A stretch of 64,000 nt of DNA, taken from the NCBI RefSeq assembly GCF_004135405.1, contig NZ_CP035491.1:2232001-2296000 (forward strand), written 5' to 3'. The notes under the pieces were generated by a model. That model did no database searches, had not been told where the DNA came from, and saw only the letters and a program-made list of their open reading frames with translations. Of the stretch, positions 43,317-52,179 are shown one piece after another (within the stretch, counting starts at the first letter, position 1; each line of letters begins with the position of its first letter). A program made the position numbers and the translations under genes. The stretch is from Agromyces protaetiae. Lineage in GTDB: Bacteria; Actinomycetota; Actinomycetes; Actinomycetales; Microbacteriaceae.

Positions 43317-45057
43317 AGTCGAAGAGATCCCCTTCGACTCGGAGAGACTGCGCGACTATCCCGACCCGAGCGGTCGGCTGAGCAACTGGCCTGCGGTATA
43401 CGCCATCAACAACCACCGAGACGTCTACGTCGGAGAGTCCGGCAATGCACTCCTGCGGATGGTGCAGCATAAACGCGACCCCAAGAAGCAGCACCTCGAG
43501 ATGGCCCGCATCCTGCTCGACGGCACGTTCCATCGCTCGGCGTGCTACGACCTCGAGTCGCTGTTGATCCAGTGGTTCTACTCAGATGGCAAGTTCACCG
43601 TCATCAATGCGAACGACGGTCACCGGAACGAGGAGTACGCGGGCCGAGCGGAGTTCCAGCCGCGATTCCGTGAGATCTTCGAGGCGCTGAAAGACAGGCA
43701 ACTCTTCCAGCACACGCTGGCGGAGATCGAGAACAGCGACTTCTTCAAGCTCTCGCCGTTCAAGTCGCTCGTTCCCGATCAGGAGCGGGCGGTGCTCGAG
43801 ATTCTGAAGTCGCTGTTCGAAGCCATCGAGATGGGTCGCACGTCGACGATGGTGGTCGCGGGCAATCCCGGCACGGGAAAGACCATCGTGGGGGTGTCGC
43901 TCATCAAGACGCTGCGCGACATCGAGGCATCCGGAGGCGTCGACGACGCAGAGCAACGCAGCTCGATCTCCGACTTCTTCGCGAGTGGATACCCGGAGAT
44001 GCTCCACGGCATGCGCATCGGCTTCGTCATTCCCCAGCAATCGCTGCGGACCTCGATTCAGCGCGTCTTCGACCGCGCACCCGGTTTGAAGAAGTCGATG
44101 GTGCTCACCGCGTTCGATGTCGGAAAGTCGACGGAACCGTTCGACATCCTCATCGTCGACGAGGCGCACCGGTTGAACCAGCGCGCGAACCAGCCGTCGG
44201 GTTCTCTCAACAAGGCGTTCACCGAGATCAATGAGCGGCTCTTCGGCGCCGACTCGAACGACATCACCCAGCTCGACTGGATTCGCAAGCAAAGCACGCA
44301 TCAGGTGCTCCTCCTCGATCCCGCGCAGACGGTCAGACCCGCCGACCTCCCGCCCGAGGTCATCGGCGAGGTCATCGGCGAAGCGAAAGTCAGCCATCAC
44401 TACTTCCCGTTGCGAACTCAGATGCGTGTGAAGGCCGACGCCGACTATGTCGGCTACGTGCGAGGAATGCTCGGTGGCGCGAGTCCGGCTCCGATGGACT
44501 TCGGCGACTACGAGTTCGAGTTGTTCGACGACATCGGCGCGATGGACGCTCGAATCCGCGCATGCGATGAGAAGTACGGTCTGTCTCGGCTCGCCGCCGG
44601 TTACGCCTGGGAGTGGGTGTCGGATCCCAAGAAGAAGGCGATCAAGCGGCTTCCGCTCGCGAAGCGCCCATACGACATCGAGATCGAGGGGCATCGCTGG
44701 CGCTGGAACTCGGCCGACAAGGACTGGATCCGTTCGGCGGACTCGGTGAACGAGGTCGGTTCGATCCACACCGTGCAGGGCTACGACCTCAACTACGCCG
44801 GCGTCATCATCGGCCGTGACCTGTACTTCGACGAGGCGGCCGGTGAGATCCGGTTCGATCGGCGCGCATACTTCGACAAGAAGGGCGTCGAGAACAATCG
44901 AAAGCGCGGCATCGTCTACACCGATGAAGACATCGCCAGATACGTGAAGAACGTCTACGCGGTGCTGCTCACCCGAGGTATCCGAGGCACGTTCGTGTAC
45001 GTCTGCGACGAGGCGCTGCGCGAGCATCTTCGGGCGTTCTTCCCCGCATCGTCATGA
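43303..45057 (+). CDS. GIY-YIG nuclease-like domain fused to DUF2075 superfamily 1 ATPase
   Basis: A 584-residue protein. The N-terminal domain (about 30-110) has the GIY-YIG pattern: AVYAINNHRDVYVGES, an Arg in ALLRMVQHK, and a Glu in DLESLLIQWFY. The DUF2075 helicase-like ATPase follows: Walker A VAGNPGTGKTIVG near 187, Walker B ILIVDEAHRLN near 284, VLLLDPAQTVRP near 336 (motif III), IHTVQGYDLNYAGVIIG near 489 and LLTRGIRGTFVYV near 563. All motifs look intact. ATG 43303 has GGAG 10 bases upstream. It would use ATP on nucleic acid and cut it. DUF2075 proteins occur in bacterial accessory regions and are related to Schlafen-type ATPases. Confidence 0.85.
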   Translation: MTGFEVEEIPFDSERLRDYPDPSGRLSNWPAVYAINNHRDVYVGESGNALLRMVQHKRDPKKQHLEMARILLDGTFHRSACYDLESLLIQWFYSDGKFTVINANDGHRNEEYAGRAEFQPRFREIFEALKDRQLFQHTLAEIENSDFFKLSPFKSLVPDQERAVLEILKSLFEAIEMGRTSTMVVAGNPGTGKTIVGVSLIKTLRDIEASGGVDDAEQRSSISDFFASGYPEMLHGMRIGFVIPQQSLRTSIQRVFDRAPGLKKSMVLTAFDVGKSTEPFDILIVDEAHRLNQRANQPSGSLNKAFTEINERLFGADSNDITQLDWIRKQSTHQVLLLDPAQTVRPADLPPEVIGEVIGEAKVSHHYFPLRTQMRVKADADYVGYVRGMLGGASPAPMDFGDYEFELFDDIGAMDARIRACDEKYGLSRLAAGYAWEWVSDPKKKAIKRLPLAKRPYDIEIEGHRWRWNSADKDWIRSADSVNEVGSIHTVQGYDLNYAGVIIGRDLYFDEAAGEIRFDRRAYFDKKGVENNRKRGIVYTDEDIARYVKNVYAVLLTRGIRGTFVYVCDEALREHLRAFFPASS

Positions 45058-46211
45058 GCGTTCCTTCTTCGAAGGGTGAGGAAGGCCGCAGTACGGTTCA
45101 TGCCATGACGCTCGACCTGGCGTTCCTCGACGCCTCACTGTCGCCTGCGCGCACGCGTGCGCGGCCGGTGAACGTCTACGACATTCTTCGCGAAGGTTGG
45201 CGAGAGACGCGGGTCGACATGACGCTGCAGTTCTTTCTCGACCCGCACGAGCGCCACGCGTTGGGATCGCTCGTGATCGATGCGTTGGTTCGTCTGTGCG
45301 ACGGCGCCCCCACGATCGGGTCGGCGGGTCGGTCAGGCGAACGCATCGTCGCGGCCGACTTCCTCGGTTCCGACGAATGGGAGATCGCGACGCAGGTCGA
45401 GTTCATCGACGTCTATGCCGCGAATCGGGAGCTCGACGTCGCGATCGTGCTCGAGAACAAGATCGGTCACGTCCTGAACAACCCGTTGCGAAGGTACGCC
45501 GAGATCGCACGCGGCGACGGGTTCGCGAATGTGATCGTCATCGTGCTCGCGCCCTCCGTGCGCGAACACCTCGATGTCGAGCAGCGAAGGTTTGTGTCTG
45601 TCGCGGTGACGTATGCGCAACTCGCCGACGAGATCAAGCGTTCACCCGAACTCATCGAGTTCCTGCTGAGTCCGAAGGATCTCGATCAGCGTCGAAGCCT
45701 CGACCTCCTTCAGCAGTTCATCGAAGCCAGGAGCGGAGACGGCGACATGACCGACCTTGAGAACGAGTCCAGGCGGCTCGAGGAATGGCGCAGCCTCCTC
45801 GAGACGCATGGGGAGGCGATCAGAGCGTTCGAGGATGCACGGAGTGCGATCGGTCGCCTGATCCGTGATCGTCGGAAGCGATTGGAGCCGCTGATCGCTG
45901 AGCTGCTGGCAGCTGAGGGTCTGTCGACCGGTCGGGAAGCGCACGGAGGCATCCGTGAAGAAACCTGGAACGCCTACTACTTCCCATCGGCGGACTGGAG
46001 CGTGGAGCTGAAGTTCTCGGCGGATCCGGCCCATCCGGCGATCTACGTCTACGACCGCCGTGGTCGTACCTACAAGGATTCGACCATCGAGCCGCTCGGG
46101 CTCGACTGGACGGCGACCGACGAGCAGATCGCGGGGGCATTCGTTCGTCAGGTCGTTCGGGTGTTGGGTGAAGCGCGAGCCGGAGCCCGCCCGCAAGCGG
46201 GTGGCGTCTGA
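45054..46211 (+). CDS. PD-(D/E)XK nuclease family protein
   Basis: A 385-residue protein. The restriction-type core is visible near 127-140: RELDVAIVLENKIGH gives the Asp...Glu-x-Lys signature, and an upstream Glu in QVEFIDVY fits the fold. The C-terminal half is helical (residues 230-290) with a beta-rich end (WNAYYFPSADWSVELKF). It resembles the PD-(D/E)XK_4 group of predicted nucleases. ATG 45054 overlaps the preceding stop by 4 bases; ATG 45105 is an alternative. With the two genes before it, it makes a cassette with two nuclease domains, an ATPase and a nucleotide hydrolase. Confidence 0.8.
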   Translation: MSVPSSKGEEGRSTVHAMTLDLAFLDASLSPARTRARPVNVYDILREGWRETRVDMTLQFFLDPHERHALGSLVIDALVRLCDGAPTIGSAGRSGERIVAADFLGSDEWEIATQVEFIDVYAANRELDVAIVLENKIGHVLNNPLRRYAEIARGDGFANVIVIVLAPSVREHLDVEQRRFVSVAVTYAQLADEIKRSPELIEFLLSPKDLDQRRSLDLLQQFIEARSGDGDMTDLENESRRLEEWRSLLETHGEAIRAFEDARSAIGRLIRDRRKRLEPLIAELLAAEGLSTGREAHGGIREETWNAYYFPSADWSVELKFSADPAHPAIYVYDRRGRTYKDSTIEPLGLDWTATDEQIAGAFVRQVVRVLGEARAGARPQAGGV

Positions 46212-46216
46212 TCGGA

Positions 46217-46233
46217 GGGTGCGCGCGGCACCC
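46217..46233. terminator. Weak hairpin between convergent units
   Basis: GGGTGC and GCACCC flank a 5-base loop just after the nuclease stop and before the converging vanZ-like gene. Confidence 0.35.
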
Positions 46234-46276
46234 GCACGGCCGCACGTCTCCGCGCCGGGACTGAGCCGGTCCAGCT

Positions 46277-46861
46277 TCACCCGCCCCGCACCCGCTCGTG
46301 CATGAGCGGCCCGGTGTCGGCCGGGGTGAACTGCAGCGGGGAGGCGACGACAACCGCGGTGACGGCGAGCGCGACGACGGTGCCGATCGTGCAGAGACGC
46401 ACGATACGCGCGCGAGCGAGGTCGTCGGCGCCGAGGCGCCCCTGTGTTCGTCGCATCCGTCGCGTCCGGCTCGCGAGCGCGAACCCGACGAGCGCTCCGC
46501 CCGCGTTCACGATGACGTCCGTGACATCCGTGCTCCCGACGGCGAACGCGTACTGGCCAATCTCGAGTCCGGTGCTCGCGGCCGCGGCGACGAGCGCCGT
46601 CCTCCACCACGGCCAACTGGGCGCGAGGAGCGCGAGGTAGACCCCGAACGGCACGAAGATCACGACGTTCGCGAGCACTTCGAGCGGTCGGCTCGCCCCG
46701 AATGCGCCGGCGGCGATGAATGGCACGAGCTTGATCTGGCGGTCGAAGTCGTTGCCGATCCACGGCGTCTCGAACTTCCACATCACGAGCCACACGAGTA
46801 GCGCAAGGTAGACGAGGAACAGGATCGCCGCGAAGTGCCGAGGCGTGCGCGGTTCGCTCAT
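46277..46861 (-). CDS. VanZ-like membrane protein
   Basis: A 194-residue protein with four to five transmembrane segments in the VanZ pattern: FLVYLALLVWLVMWKF, KLVPFIAAGAF, EVLANVVIFVPFGVYLALL (the conserved Asn/Phe/Pro core), LEIGQYAFAVGSTDVTDVIVNAGGALVGF, and a final helix. VanZ proteins give modest resistance to lipoglycopeptides by an unknown mechanism. ATG 46861 overlaps the vanY-like stop by 4 bases. Confidence 0.87.
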   Translation of the reverse strand: MSEPRTPRHFAAILFLVYLALLVWLVMWKFETPWIGNDFDRQIKLVPFIAAGAFGASRPLEVLANVVIFVPFGVYLALLAPSWPWWRTALVAAAASTGLEIGQYAFAVGSTDVTDVIVNAGGALVGFALASRTRRMRRTQGRLGADDLARARIVRLCTIGTVVALAVTAVVVASPLQFTPADTGPLMHERVRGG

Positions 46862-47562
46862 CCCTGCATCCTCGGGTCGTGGGTCGGGTCGATGTATGGC
46901 GCCGGACATCCGTGCTCCACCGCTTCGGGCCGCAGCTCGTAGTGCCACATCTCGTTCGCGTAGATCTGGCACAGGCCGTAGGCGTCGCCGTGTTGCGCGA
47001 GCCAGTCCGTGGCATCCATCATGCCGATGTCGACGGCCTCGCCGGAGACATGCGGCGACGTCTCAGGCGTCGCGACCCAGCGGGCTGCTTCGGCCTCGGA
47101 GCCGTACTCGGAGACGGCTTCCTGCAGCAACTCGGCCTGGTACGCGGGCGAGCGCCAGCCGCTGTTCACGATGAACGCGACCCCGTCGACTCGGGCATCG
47201 GTCGCGGCCCGGCGGAGCGCATCGAGGAGGGCGGGGTCGAGTCGCGTCACGGCGGGCACGTCGTCGAAGACGGTGACGTCGCCGAGGACGCGTCCGTCGG
47301 CGTCTCCGCTGCCGACAGACGAGCGGCCGTCGGATGTCTCGGCGCCGGCCTCTGCGTCGGAGGCACCTGCGTCGTCGGGCGACGGCGCCGCGTGCGCGAT
47401 CGACGGGCCCTCGCTTGCGGCCGAAGCGGGCGTCGGGAGACCGCGCAGCCAGAGCATCGCGCATGCGGCGACGGCGGCCACTGCGGCGACCGCGCAGACG
47501 GTCGCGATGAGGGAGAGGACGGACCGCCGTTGAGCGCGGTCCGGGGGAGTGGAACTGAGCAT
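46858..47562 (-). CDS. VanY-like M15 D,D-carboxypeptidase
   Basis: A 234-residue membrane-anchored peptidase that would remove the terminal D-Ala from peptidoglycan stems. There is an N-terminal transmembrane helix (about 14-40), an Ala/Ser/Asp linker to 85, then the M15 domain: NSGWRSPAYQAEL near 137, SPHVSGEAVDIG near 174 (first His and Asp zinc ligands) and NEMWHYE near 206 (catalytic Glu and third ligand). It forms an operon with the VanZ-like gene and is divergent from a two-component system 87 bases away. Confidence 0.92.
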   Translation of the reverse strand: MLSSTPPDRAQRRSVLSLIATVCAVAAVAAVAACAMLWLRGLPTPASAASEGPSIAHAAPSPDDAGASDAEAGAETSDGRSSVGSGDADGRVLGDVTVFDDVPAVTRLDPALLDALRRAATDARVDGVAFIVNSGWRSPAYQAELLQEAVSEYGSEAEAARWVATPETSPHVSGEAVDIGMMDATDWLAQHGDAYGLCQIYANEMWHYELRPEAVEHGCPAPYIDPTHDPRMQG

Positions 47563-47649
47563 GCGACCAGTCCATGCGTACGCGTGTTGCGAGGGCGTAC
47601 GAGGATTCCGATACGCCCGCGATACACCGCGCCTCGTAGCATCGAGGGC

Positions 47650-48366
47650 ATGCGGGTACTGGTCGTCGAGGATGAACCGCTCATGGCCGCGGCGATCCGC
47701 GACGGACTGCGCCTCGAGGCGATCGCCGCCGACCTCGCGCACGACGGGCATGCCGCGCTCGAACTTCTGAGCGTCAACAGCTACGACCTCGCGGTGCTCG
47801 ACCGAGACATCCCGGGGCCGTCGGGCGACGAGATCGCGCGCAGCATCGTCGAATCGGGATCGGGCATGCCGATCCTCATGCTCACCGCGGCCGATCGGCT
47901 CGACGACAAGGCCTCGGGGTTCGAGCTCGGCGCGGACGACTACCTGACAAAGCCGTTCGAGCTGCGGGAACTCGTGCTGCGGCTCCGCGCGCTCGACCGC
48001 AGGAGAGCGCATCACCGCCCGCCCGTGCGCGAGATCGCGGGCCTGCGGCTCGATCCGTTCCGGCGCGAGGTGTTCCGCGACGGTCGTTACGTCGCGCTCA
48101 CGCGCAAGCAGTTCGCCGTGCTCGAGGTGCTCGTCGTCGCGGGAGGCGGGGTCGTGAGCGCCGAAGCCCTCCTCGAGCAGGCGTGGGACGAGCACGCCGA
48201 CCCGTTCACGAACGCCGTGCGCATCACGGTCTCGGCGCTGCGCAAGCGACTCGGCGAACCGTGGGTCATCGCGACGGTTCCAGGCGTCGGGTATCGCATC
48301 GACGTCGCGCCCGAGGGCGGCGATCACCGCGACGGGCCGGATGTCTCGTGGGGCCCCCGTGGGTAG
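47650..48366 (+). CDS. OmpR/VanR-family response regulator
   Basis: A 238-residue response regulator: acidic pocket VVEDEP, phospho-acceptor Asp in LAVLDRDIPG (near 51), switch Lys in DDYLTKPFE (near 100), and a C-terminal winged helix (LTRKQFAVLEVLVVAGG...ITVSALRKRLGE). It is divergent from vanY/vanZ, which are its likely targets, and overlaps the kinase by 26 bases. Confidence 0.93.
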   Translation: MRVLVVEDEPLMAAAIRDGLRLEAIAADLAHDGHAALELLSVNSYDLAVLDRDIPGPSGDEIARSIVESGSGMPILMLTAADRLDDKASGFELGADDYLTKPFELRELVLRLRALDRRRAHHRPPVREIAGLRLDPFRREVFRDGRYVALTRKQFAVLEVLVVAGGGVVSAEALLEQAWDEHADPFTNAVRITVSALRKRLGEPWVIATVPGVGYRIDVAPEGGDHRDGPDVSWGPRG

Positions 48367-49468
48367 GGCGCCCGGGCTCAGCGCCCGCGTGAAGCTCACC
48401 CTGAGCTACGCGGGCTTCCTCATGGTCGCGGGCGTGCTGCTGCTCGCCGTCGTGTGGGTGTTCCTCCTGCGATACGTTCCGGCGTCTGCCGTGTGGACGG
48501 AACAGGGCTTCTTCCCCGGACGCGACGACCTCGTCCGCGCGTTCGCGCCGGCGGCGGCGTGGGCGTTGCTCGCGCTTGCGGCGTTCGGCCTCCTCGGAGG
48601 ATGGGTTCTCGCGGGGCGCATGCTCGCACCACTCGCGAAGATCACGACGGCGACGCGCGCGGCCGCGAGCGGGTCGCTCTCGCACCGCATCGACCTGGCG
48701 GGTCCGAACGACGAGTTCCACGAGCTCGCCGACAGCTTCGACGCGATGCTCGCAAAGCTCGAGGCGCACGTCGAGGAGCAGCGCCGGTTCGCGGCGAACG
48801 CGTCGCACGAACTCCGCACGCCGCTCGCGATCACCCAGACCATGCTCGACGTCGCGCGCGCAGATCCCGACGCCGACCCGGGCGAGCTCATCGAACGACT
48901 GCGAACGGTCAACGCACGGGCGATCGAGCTCACGCAGGCGCTCCTCGTGCTGAGCCGTGCCGATCGGCGCTCGTTCACGCCCGAGCCCGTCGACCTGTCG
49001 CTCGTCGCAGAGGAGGCGGCCGAGACGCTCCTGCCGCTCGCGGAGGCGAACGACGTCGTCGTCGAGACATCCGGTGACCTCGCAATCGTCGACGGATCGC
49101 CGACGCTCCTCCTGCAACTCACGACGAACCTCGTGCACAACGCGATCGTGCACAACCTCGCGGGCGGCGGCAGCGTCGACGTCGCGACGGCGGTGCGAGG
49201 GGGTCGCGCGACGCTCGTGGTCGAGAACACGGGCGACGTGCTCGATCCGGCGCTCGTGGCCACCCTCGCCGAACCGTTCCGACGCGGCACCGACCGGGTT
49301 CGCGGCGATCAGGCGGGCGTCGGACTCGGGCTCGCGATCGCCGACAGCATCGTGCGGGCGCACGACGGGCGACTCGACCTCGCCGCCCGCGACGGCGGCG
49401 GACTGCGGGTCGTCGTCACCGTTCCTGCTGCCATCGAACGGCCGAGCGGCGACGCCTTCAGTCGATGA
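48341..49468 (+). CDS. VanS-type sensor histidine kinase
   Basis: A 375-residue membrane kinase. Two transmembrane helices (about 18-42 and 67-90) bracket a very short extracytoplasmic loop of about 25 residues, leaving little room for a ligand domain. HAMP (about 90-140), H-box ASHELRTPLA (near 155), N-box LVHNAIVHN, and G-box GVGLGLAIADS (near 328) are all present. It probably responds to cell-wall stress through its membrane part. Its 3' end overlaps the converging pucR gene by 11 bases. Confidence 0.92.
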   Translation: MSRGAPVGRAPGLSARVKLTLSYAGFLMVAGVLLLAVVWVFLLRYVPASAVWTEQGFFPGRDDLVRAFAPAAAWALLALAAFGLLGGWVLAGRMLAPLAKITTATRAAASGSLSHRIDLAGPNDEFHELADSFDAMLAKLEAHVEEQRRFAANASHELRTPLAITQTMLDVARADPDADPGELIERLRTVNARAIELTQALLVLSRADRRSFTPEPVDLSLVAEEAAETLLPLAEANDVVVETSGDLAIVDGSPTLLLQLTTNLVHNAIVHNLAGGGSVDVATAVRGGRATLVVENTGDVLDPALVATLAEPFRRGTDRVRGDQAGVGLGLAIADSIVRAHDGRLDLAARDGGGLRVVVTVPAAIERPSGDAFSR

Positions 49469-51041
49469 CCGGCGACTGCCCGCCCGATTCGAATGCCGCG
49501 AGGGCGACCTGCAGTGCGAGCGCGGTCTCGGGGTGGTCGAGGTCGGCGTCGAGGAGCGCCGTGAGGCGCCTGATCCGCGAATAGAGCGCGGGACGGCTGA
49601 GATGCAGGTGCCGGGCGGCGACAGAGACGTTGCGCCCGGACGCGAGATAGCTCGAGAGCGTCTCGAGCATGCGCTCGCGATCGGCGCGTGGAAGCCGCAG
49701 GATGGCGCTGAGTCGCTGTTCCACGAACGCTTGAACCCGAGGGTCGCCTCTGAGGAGCCACAGCAGACCGCGGGCGCCGAGGTCGGCGGGGCGCACGAAC
49801 CGGAGGTCGGGGCGGAACCGCGCCTCGGCGAGTGCGTGTTCGGCCTGTTCGAACGCCGACTCCAGGTCGCGCACGTACGACACCCGGTCGCTGATCGCGA
49901 TGGCGACGGGGGAAAGTCGTCGTCGCAGGCTCTCGACGAGCGATGTGAGCACCACGTCGCTGTCGCGGCCGGAGTCGACGGAGAGCAGCACATGGCGGAC
50001 GCCCGGCGACAGTTCGCCCGAGATGCCCTCGACGGCGGCGTCCGCGAAGACCGCCGAGAGGGCGGACATGACGAGGTCGCGGTCGGCCGGCTTCGGATCG
50101 GTGACGAGGCACGCGAAGAGCGAACGCCCGGCGACGGGGAGACCGTATGCCTCGAGCCCCGCCGTGACATCCGCTGCCGCGTACCCCGGCGACAGCACCC
50201 CGTTCATGAGCCGCAATTGGGCGTCCTGGTCGAGGAGGTTCGCGCCGGTCTCCCGCGAGTGCGCGAAGCCGATCGCGGCGATCGCACGGTCCGCCACGGC
50301 GTAGTCGGACGCGGTCGGCGGATGCGGCAGCATCAGCACGAGTCGGCCCCATGAGACCCCGCCGGCGCCGACCGTCATCGTGAGGTCGTTGGGACGTTCG
50401 CGGCCGTCGGGGCGCCGCGCGGTCTCCTCCCACTGCTCGAGGAAGGCCGGGATCGCCGTATCGGCGCGGAACGCGATGACCCGATGGTTCAGATCCTCGA
50501 GGATCACCGCAGCCCCGGTCAGGTCGGCGACGGCGTCGACGATCTCCTGGCTGCGGGCGCCGGTGACGGTCAGCCGGGTGAACGTCTCGTGCACGCGGGC
50601 GGTCCGCTCGAGCTCGAACGTCTGCCGCTCGGCGATGACGCGGTGCACCGCGTGCGTGATGTCGACGAAGCGCGAGGGCAGATCGAGCACGATGAGCGTG
50701 AGCTCGGCGGCCTCCGCGCGCGCCACCAGATCGTCGGAGAGCTCGTCGACCGAAACATGCAGTTCGACGACGATGCCGCTCGCGCGCTTCTCGGCGAGCA
50801 CGTCGATCATGCGCTCCCAGCCGCCCGGGCCGGGTTCGAACCCGACCCCGCTCGTGAGCACGAGATGGTCGGGATCGACGAAGTCGGTCATGTCGGCCTG
50901 CTCGCAGACGTGCACCCACTTCACCTTCGTGGTGGGCAGTCGGTCAGGACTCGTCAGCACACGCGGGTGCGCCAGCTTCACCGACGGGAGCTCGAGCACG
51001 TCGCTGAGCGGCATCCAGTGGTCCTCGAGTCGCATCACCAT
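49458..51041 (-). CDS. PucR-family transcriptional regulator
   Basis: A 527-residue regulator. The N-terminal PucR domain (about 8-125: PLSDVLELPSVKLAHPRVL, VLTSGVGF) senses a metabolite; a GGDEF-like region lies near 280-410; the C-terminal HTH_30 domain is at about 460-515 (YLASGRNVSVAARHLHLSRPALYSRIRRL). ATG 51041 is chosen because TACACT ends 6 bases before it, giving a leaderless transcript; an upstream GTG at 51047 would lie before the transcription start. It is divergent from two alpha/beta hydrolase genes, its likely targets. Confidence 0.9.
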   Translation of the reverse strand: MVMRLEDHWMPLSDVLELPSVKLAHPRVLTSPDRLPTTKVKWVHVCEQADMTDFVDPDHLVLTSGVGFEPGPGGWERMIDVLAEKRASGIVVELHVSVDELSDDLVARAEAAELTLIVLDLPSRFVDITHAVHRVIAERQTFELERTARVHETFTRLTVTGARSQEIVDAVADLTGAAVILEDLNHRVIAFRADTAIPAFLEQWEETARRPDGRERPNDLTMTVGAGGVSWGRLVLMLPHPPTASDYAVADRAIAAIGFAHSRETGANLLDQDAQLRLMNGVLSPGYAAADVTAGLEAYGLPVAGRSLFACLVTDPKPADRDLVMSALSAVFADAAVEGISGELSPGVRHVLLSVDSGRDSDVVLTSLVESLRRRLSPVAIAISDRVSYVRDLESAFEQAEHALAEARFRPDLRFVRPADLGARGLLWLLRGDPRVQAFVEQRLSAILRLPRADRERMLETLSSYLASGRNVSVAARHLHLSRPALYSRIRRLTALLDADLDHPETALALQVALAAFESGGQSPVID

Positions 51042-51047
51042 TGTCAC

Positions 51048-51053
51048 AGTGTA
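51048..51053 (-). promoter_or_regulatory. -10 element of pucR
   Basis: On the minus strand TACACT is followed by 6 bases and then ATG 51041, indicating a leaderless mRNA. The rest of 51054-51257 is the shared upstream region with no other gene. Confidence 0.5.
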
Positions 51054-51257
51054 AAGATTCGACCGTGAAGTCGAGCGCGTCTGCAGCTGACGGTTGACGA
51101 GAGTGTCGGACTACGGTTGCCCGCAACCCGGGCGATCCCCCCACCGCCCTCCGGGAGTCGATGGCGCCGAAGCCGCGCACACCCCTGCATCGACTGCCGA
51201 CTTCTTCGACGCGATCGTGCTCCCGGCGGGTGGTGGCCCACGAAGAGGAGTACGGCC

Positions 51258-52103
51258 ATGAACGCCACATCCAAGATCGCGGCAGCGGCATTCTCGCTCG
51301 CCGCCGCGGCGACACTCGCCCTGTCGGCGTGCACGACGGGCACATCCTCGGCGGACCCGCCGACCGAGACCCCCGACCCGGCCGGCGGTTCCGCGGAGCA
51401 TCCCACGATCGTGCTCGTGCACGGGGCGTTCGCGGATGCGAGCGGGTGGGAGGGGGTCATCGATCGCTTGCGCGACGGCGGCTACCCCGTGCTCGCGGTC
51501 GCGAACCCGCTGCGCGGACTCGGGAAGGACAGCGCATACCTCCGTGGCGTCCTCGACACGATCGACGGTCCGCTCGTGCTCGTCGGGCACTCCTACGGCG
51601 GCGCCGTCATCACCAACGCCGCCACCGGCGACCCGGATGTCGCGGCGCTCGTCTACGTCGCGGCGTTCGTGCCCGACGAGGGGGAGGTGCTCGGCCAGTT
51701 CGCCGATCCCGAAGCGTACCCGGGTGCACTCCTCGGCCCCGACTCGCTCGTGCACCGACCGTCGCCCGACGGTGAAGACGAAGTGAGCATCGATCCCGAT
51801 CGGTTCGGCGAGATCTTCGCCGCCGACCTGCCGACCGACGTGACCGCCAATCTGGCGACCCGCCAGCGGCCCGTCGCGAGCACGGTGTTCGGCGAGCCGT
51901 CGGGCCCGGCGGCCTGGCGGGACATCCCGAGCTGGTACCAGGTCTCCACCGAGGACAAGGCGATCTCGCCGGCGGCACAGCGATTCTTCGCCGACCGCGC
52001 CGGATCGGAGACCGTCGAGGTCGAGGCCTCCCACGCCGCGTTCATCTCGCACGAACGCGCGACCGCGGAGCTCATCGAGTCGGCGGCGAATGCCGCGCGA
52101 TGA
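51258..52103 (+). CDS. Alpha/beta hydrolase lipoprotein
   Basis: A 281-residue predicted lipoprotein: hydrophobic signal ending in the LSAC lipobox (Cys near 25), a Thr/Pro/Asp linker, then an alpha/beta hydrolase. Oxyanion motif VLVHGAFADASGW; nucleophile elbow GHSYGGAV (Ser); acid and His in the C-terminal part (His in EASHAAFISH). GAGGAG precedes the ATG. It would act outside the membrane. It is a close tandem paralogue of the next gene, which has no signal. Confidence 0.87.
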   Translation: MNATSKIAAAAFSLAAAATLALSACTTGTSSADPPTETPDPAGGSAEHPTIVLVHGAFADASGWEGVIDRLRDGGYPVLAVANPLRGLGKDSAYLRGVLDTIDGPLVLVGHSYGGAVITNAATGDPDVAALVYVAAFVPDEGEVLGQFADPEAYPGALLGPDSLVHRPSPDGEDEVSIDPDRFGEIFAADLPTDVTANLATRQRPVASTVFGEPSGPAAWRDIPSWYQVSTEDKAISPAAQRFFADRAGSETVEVEASHAAFISHERATAELIESAANAAR

Positions 52104-52179
52104 ACCTCGAGCACGCGGCACCCACGACACATCCGCAATATCCGACGTCGACCCCTCGACGCAACGAAAGGACATCCTC

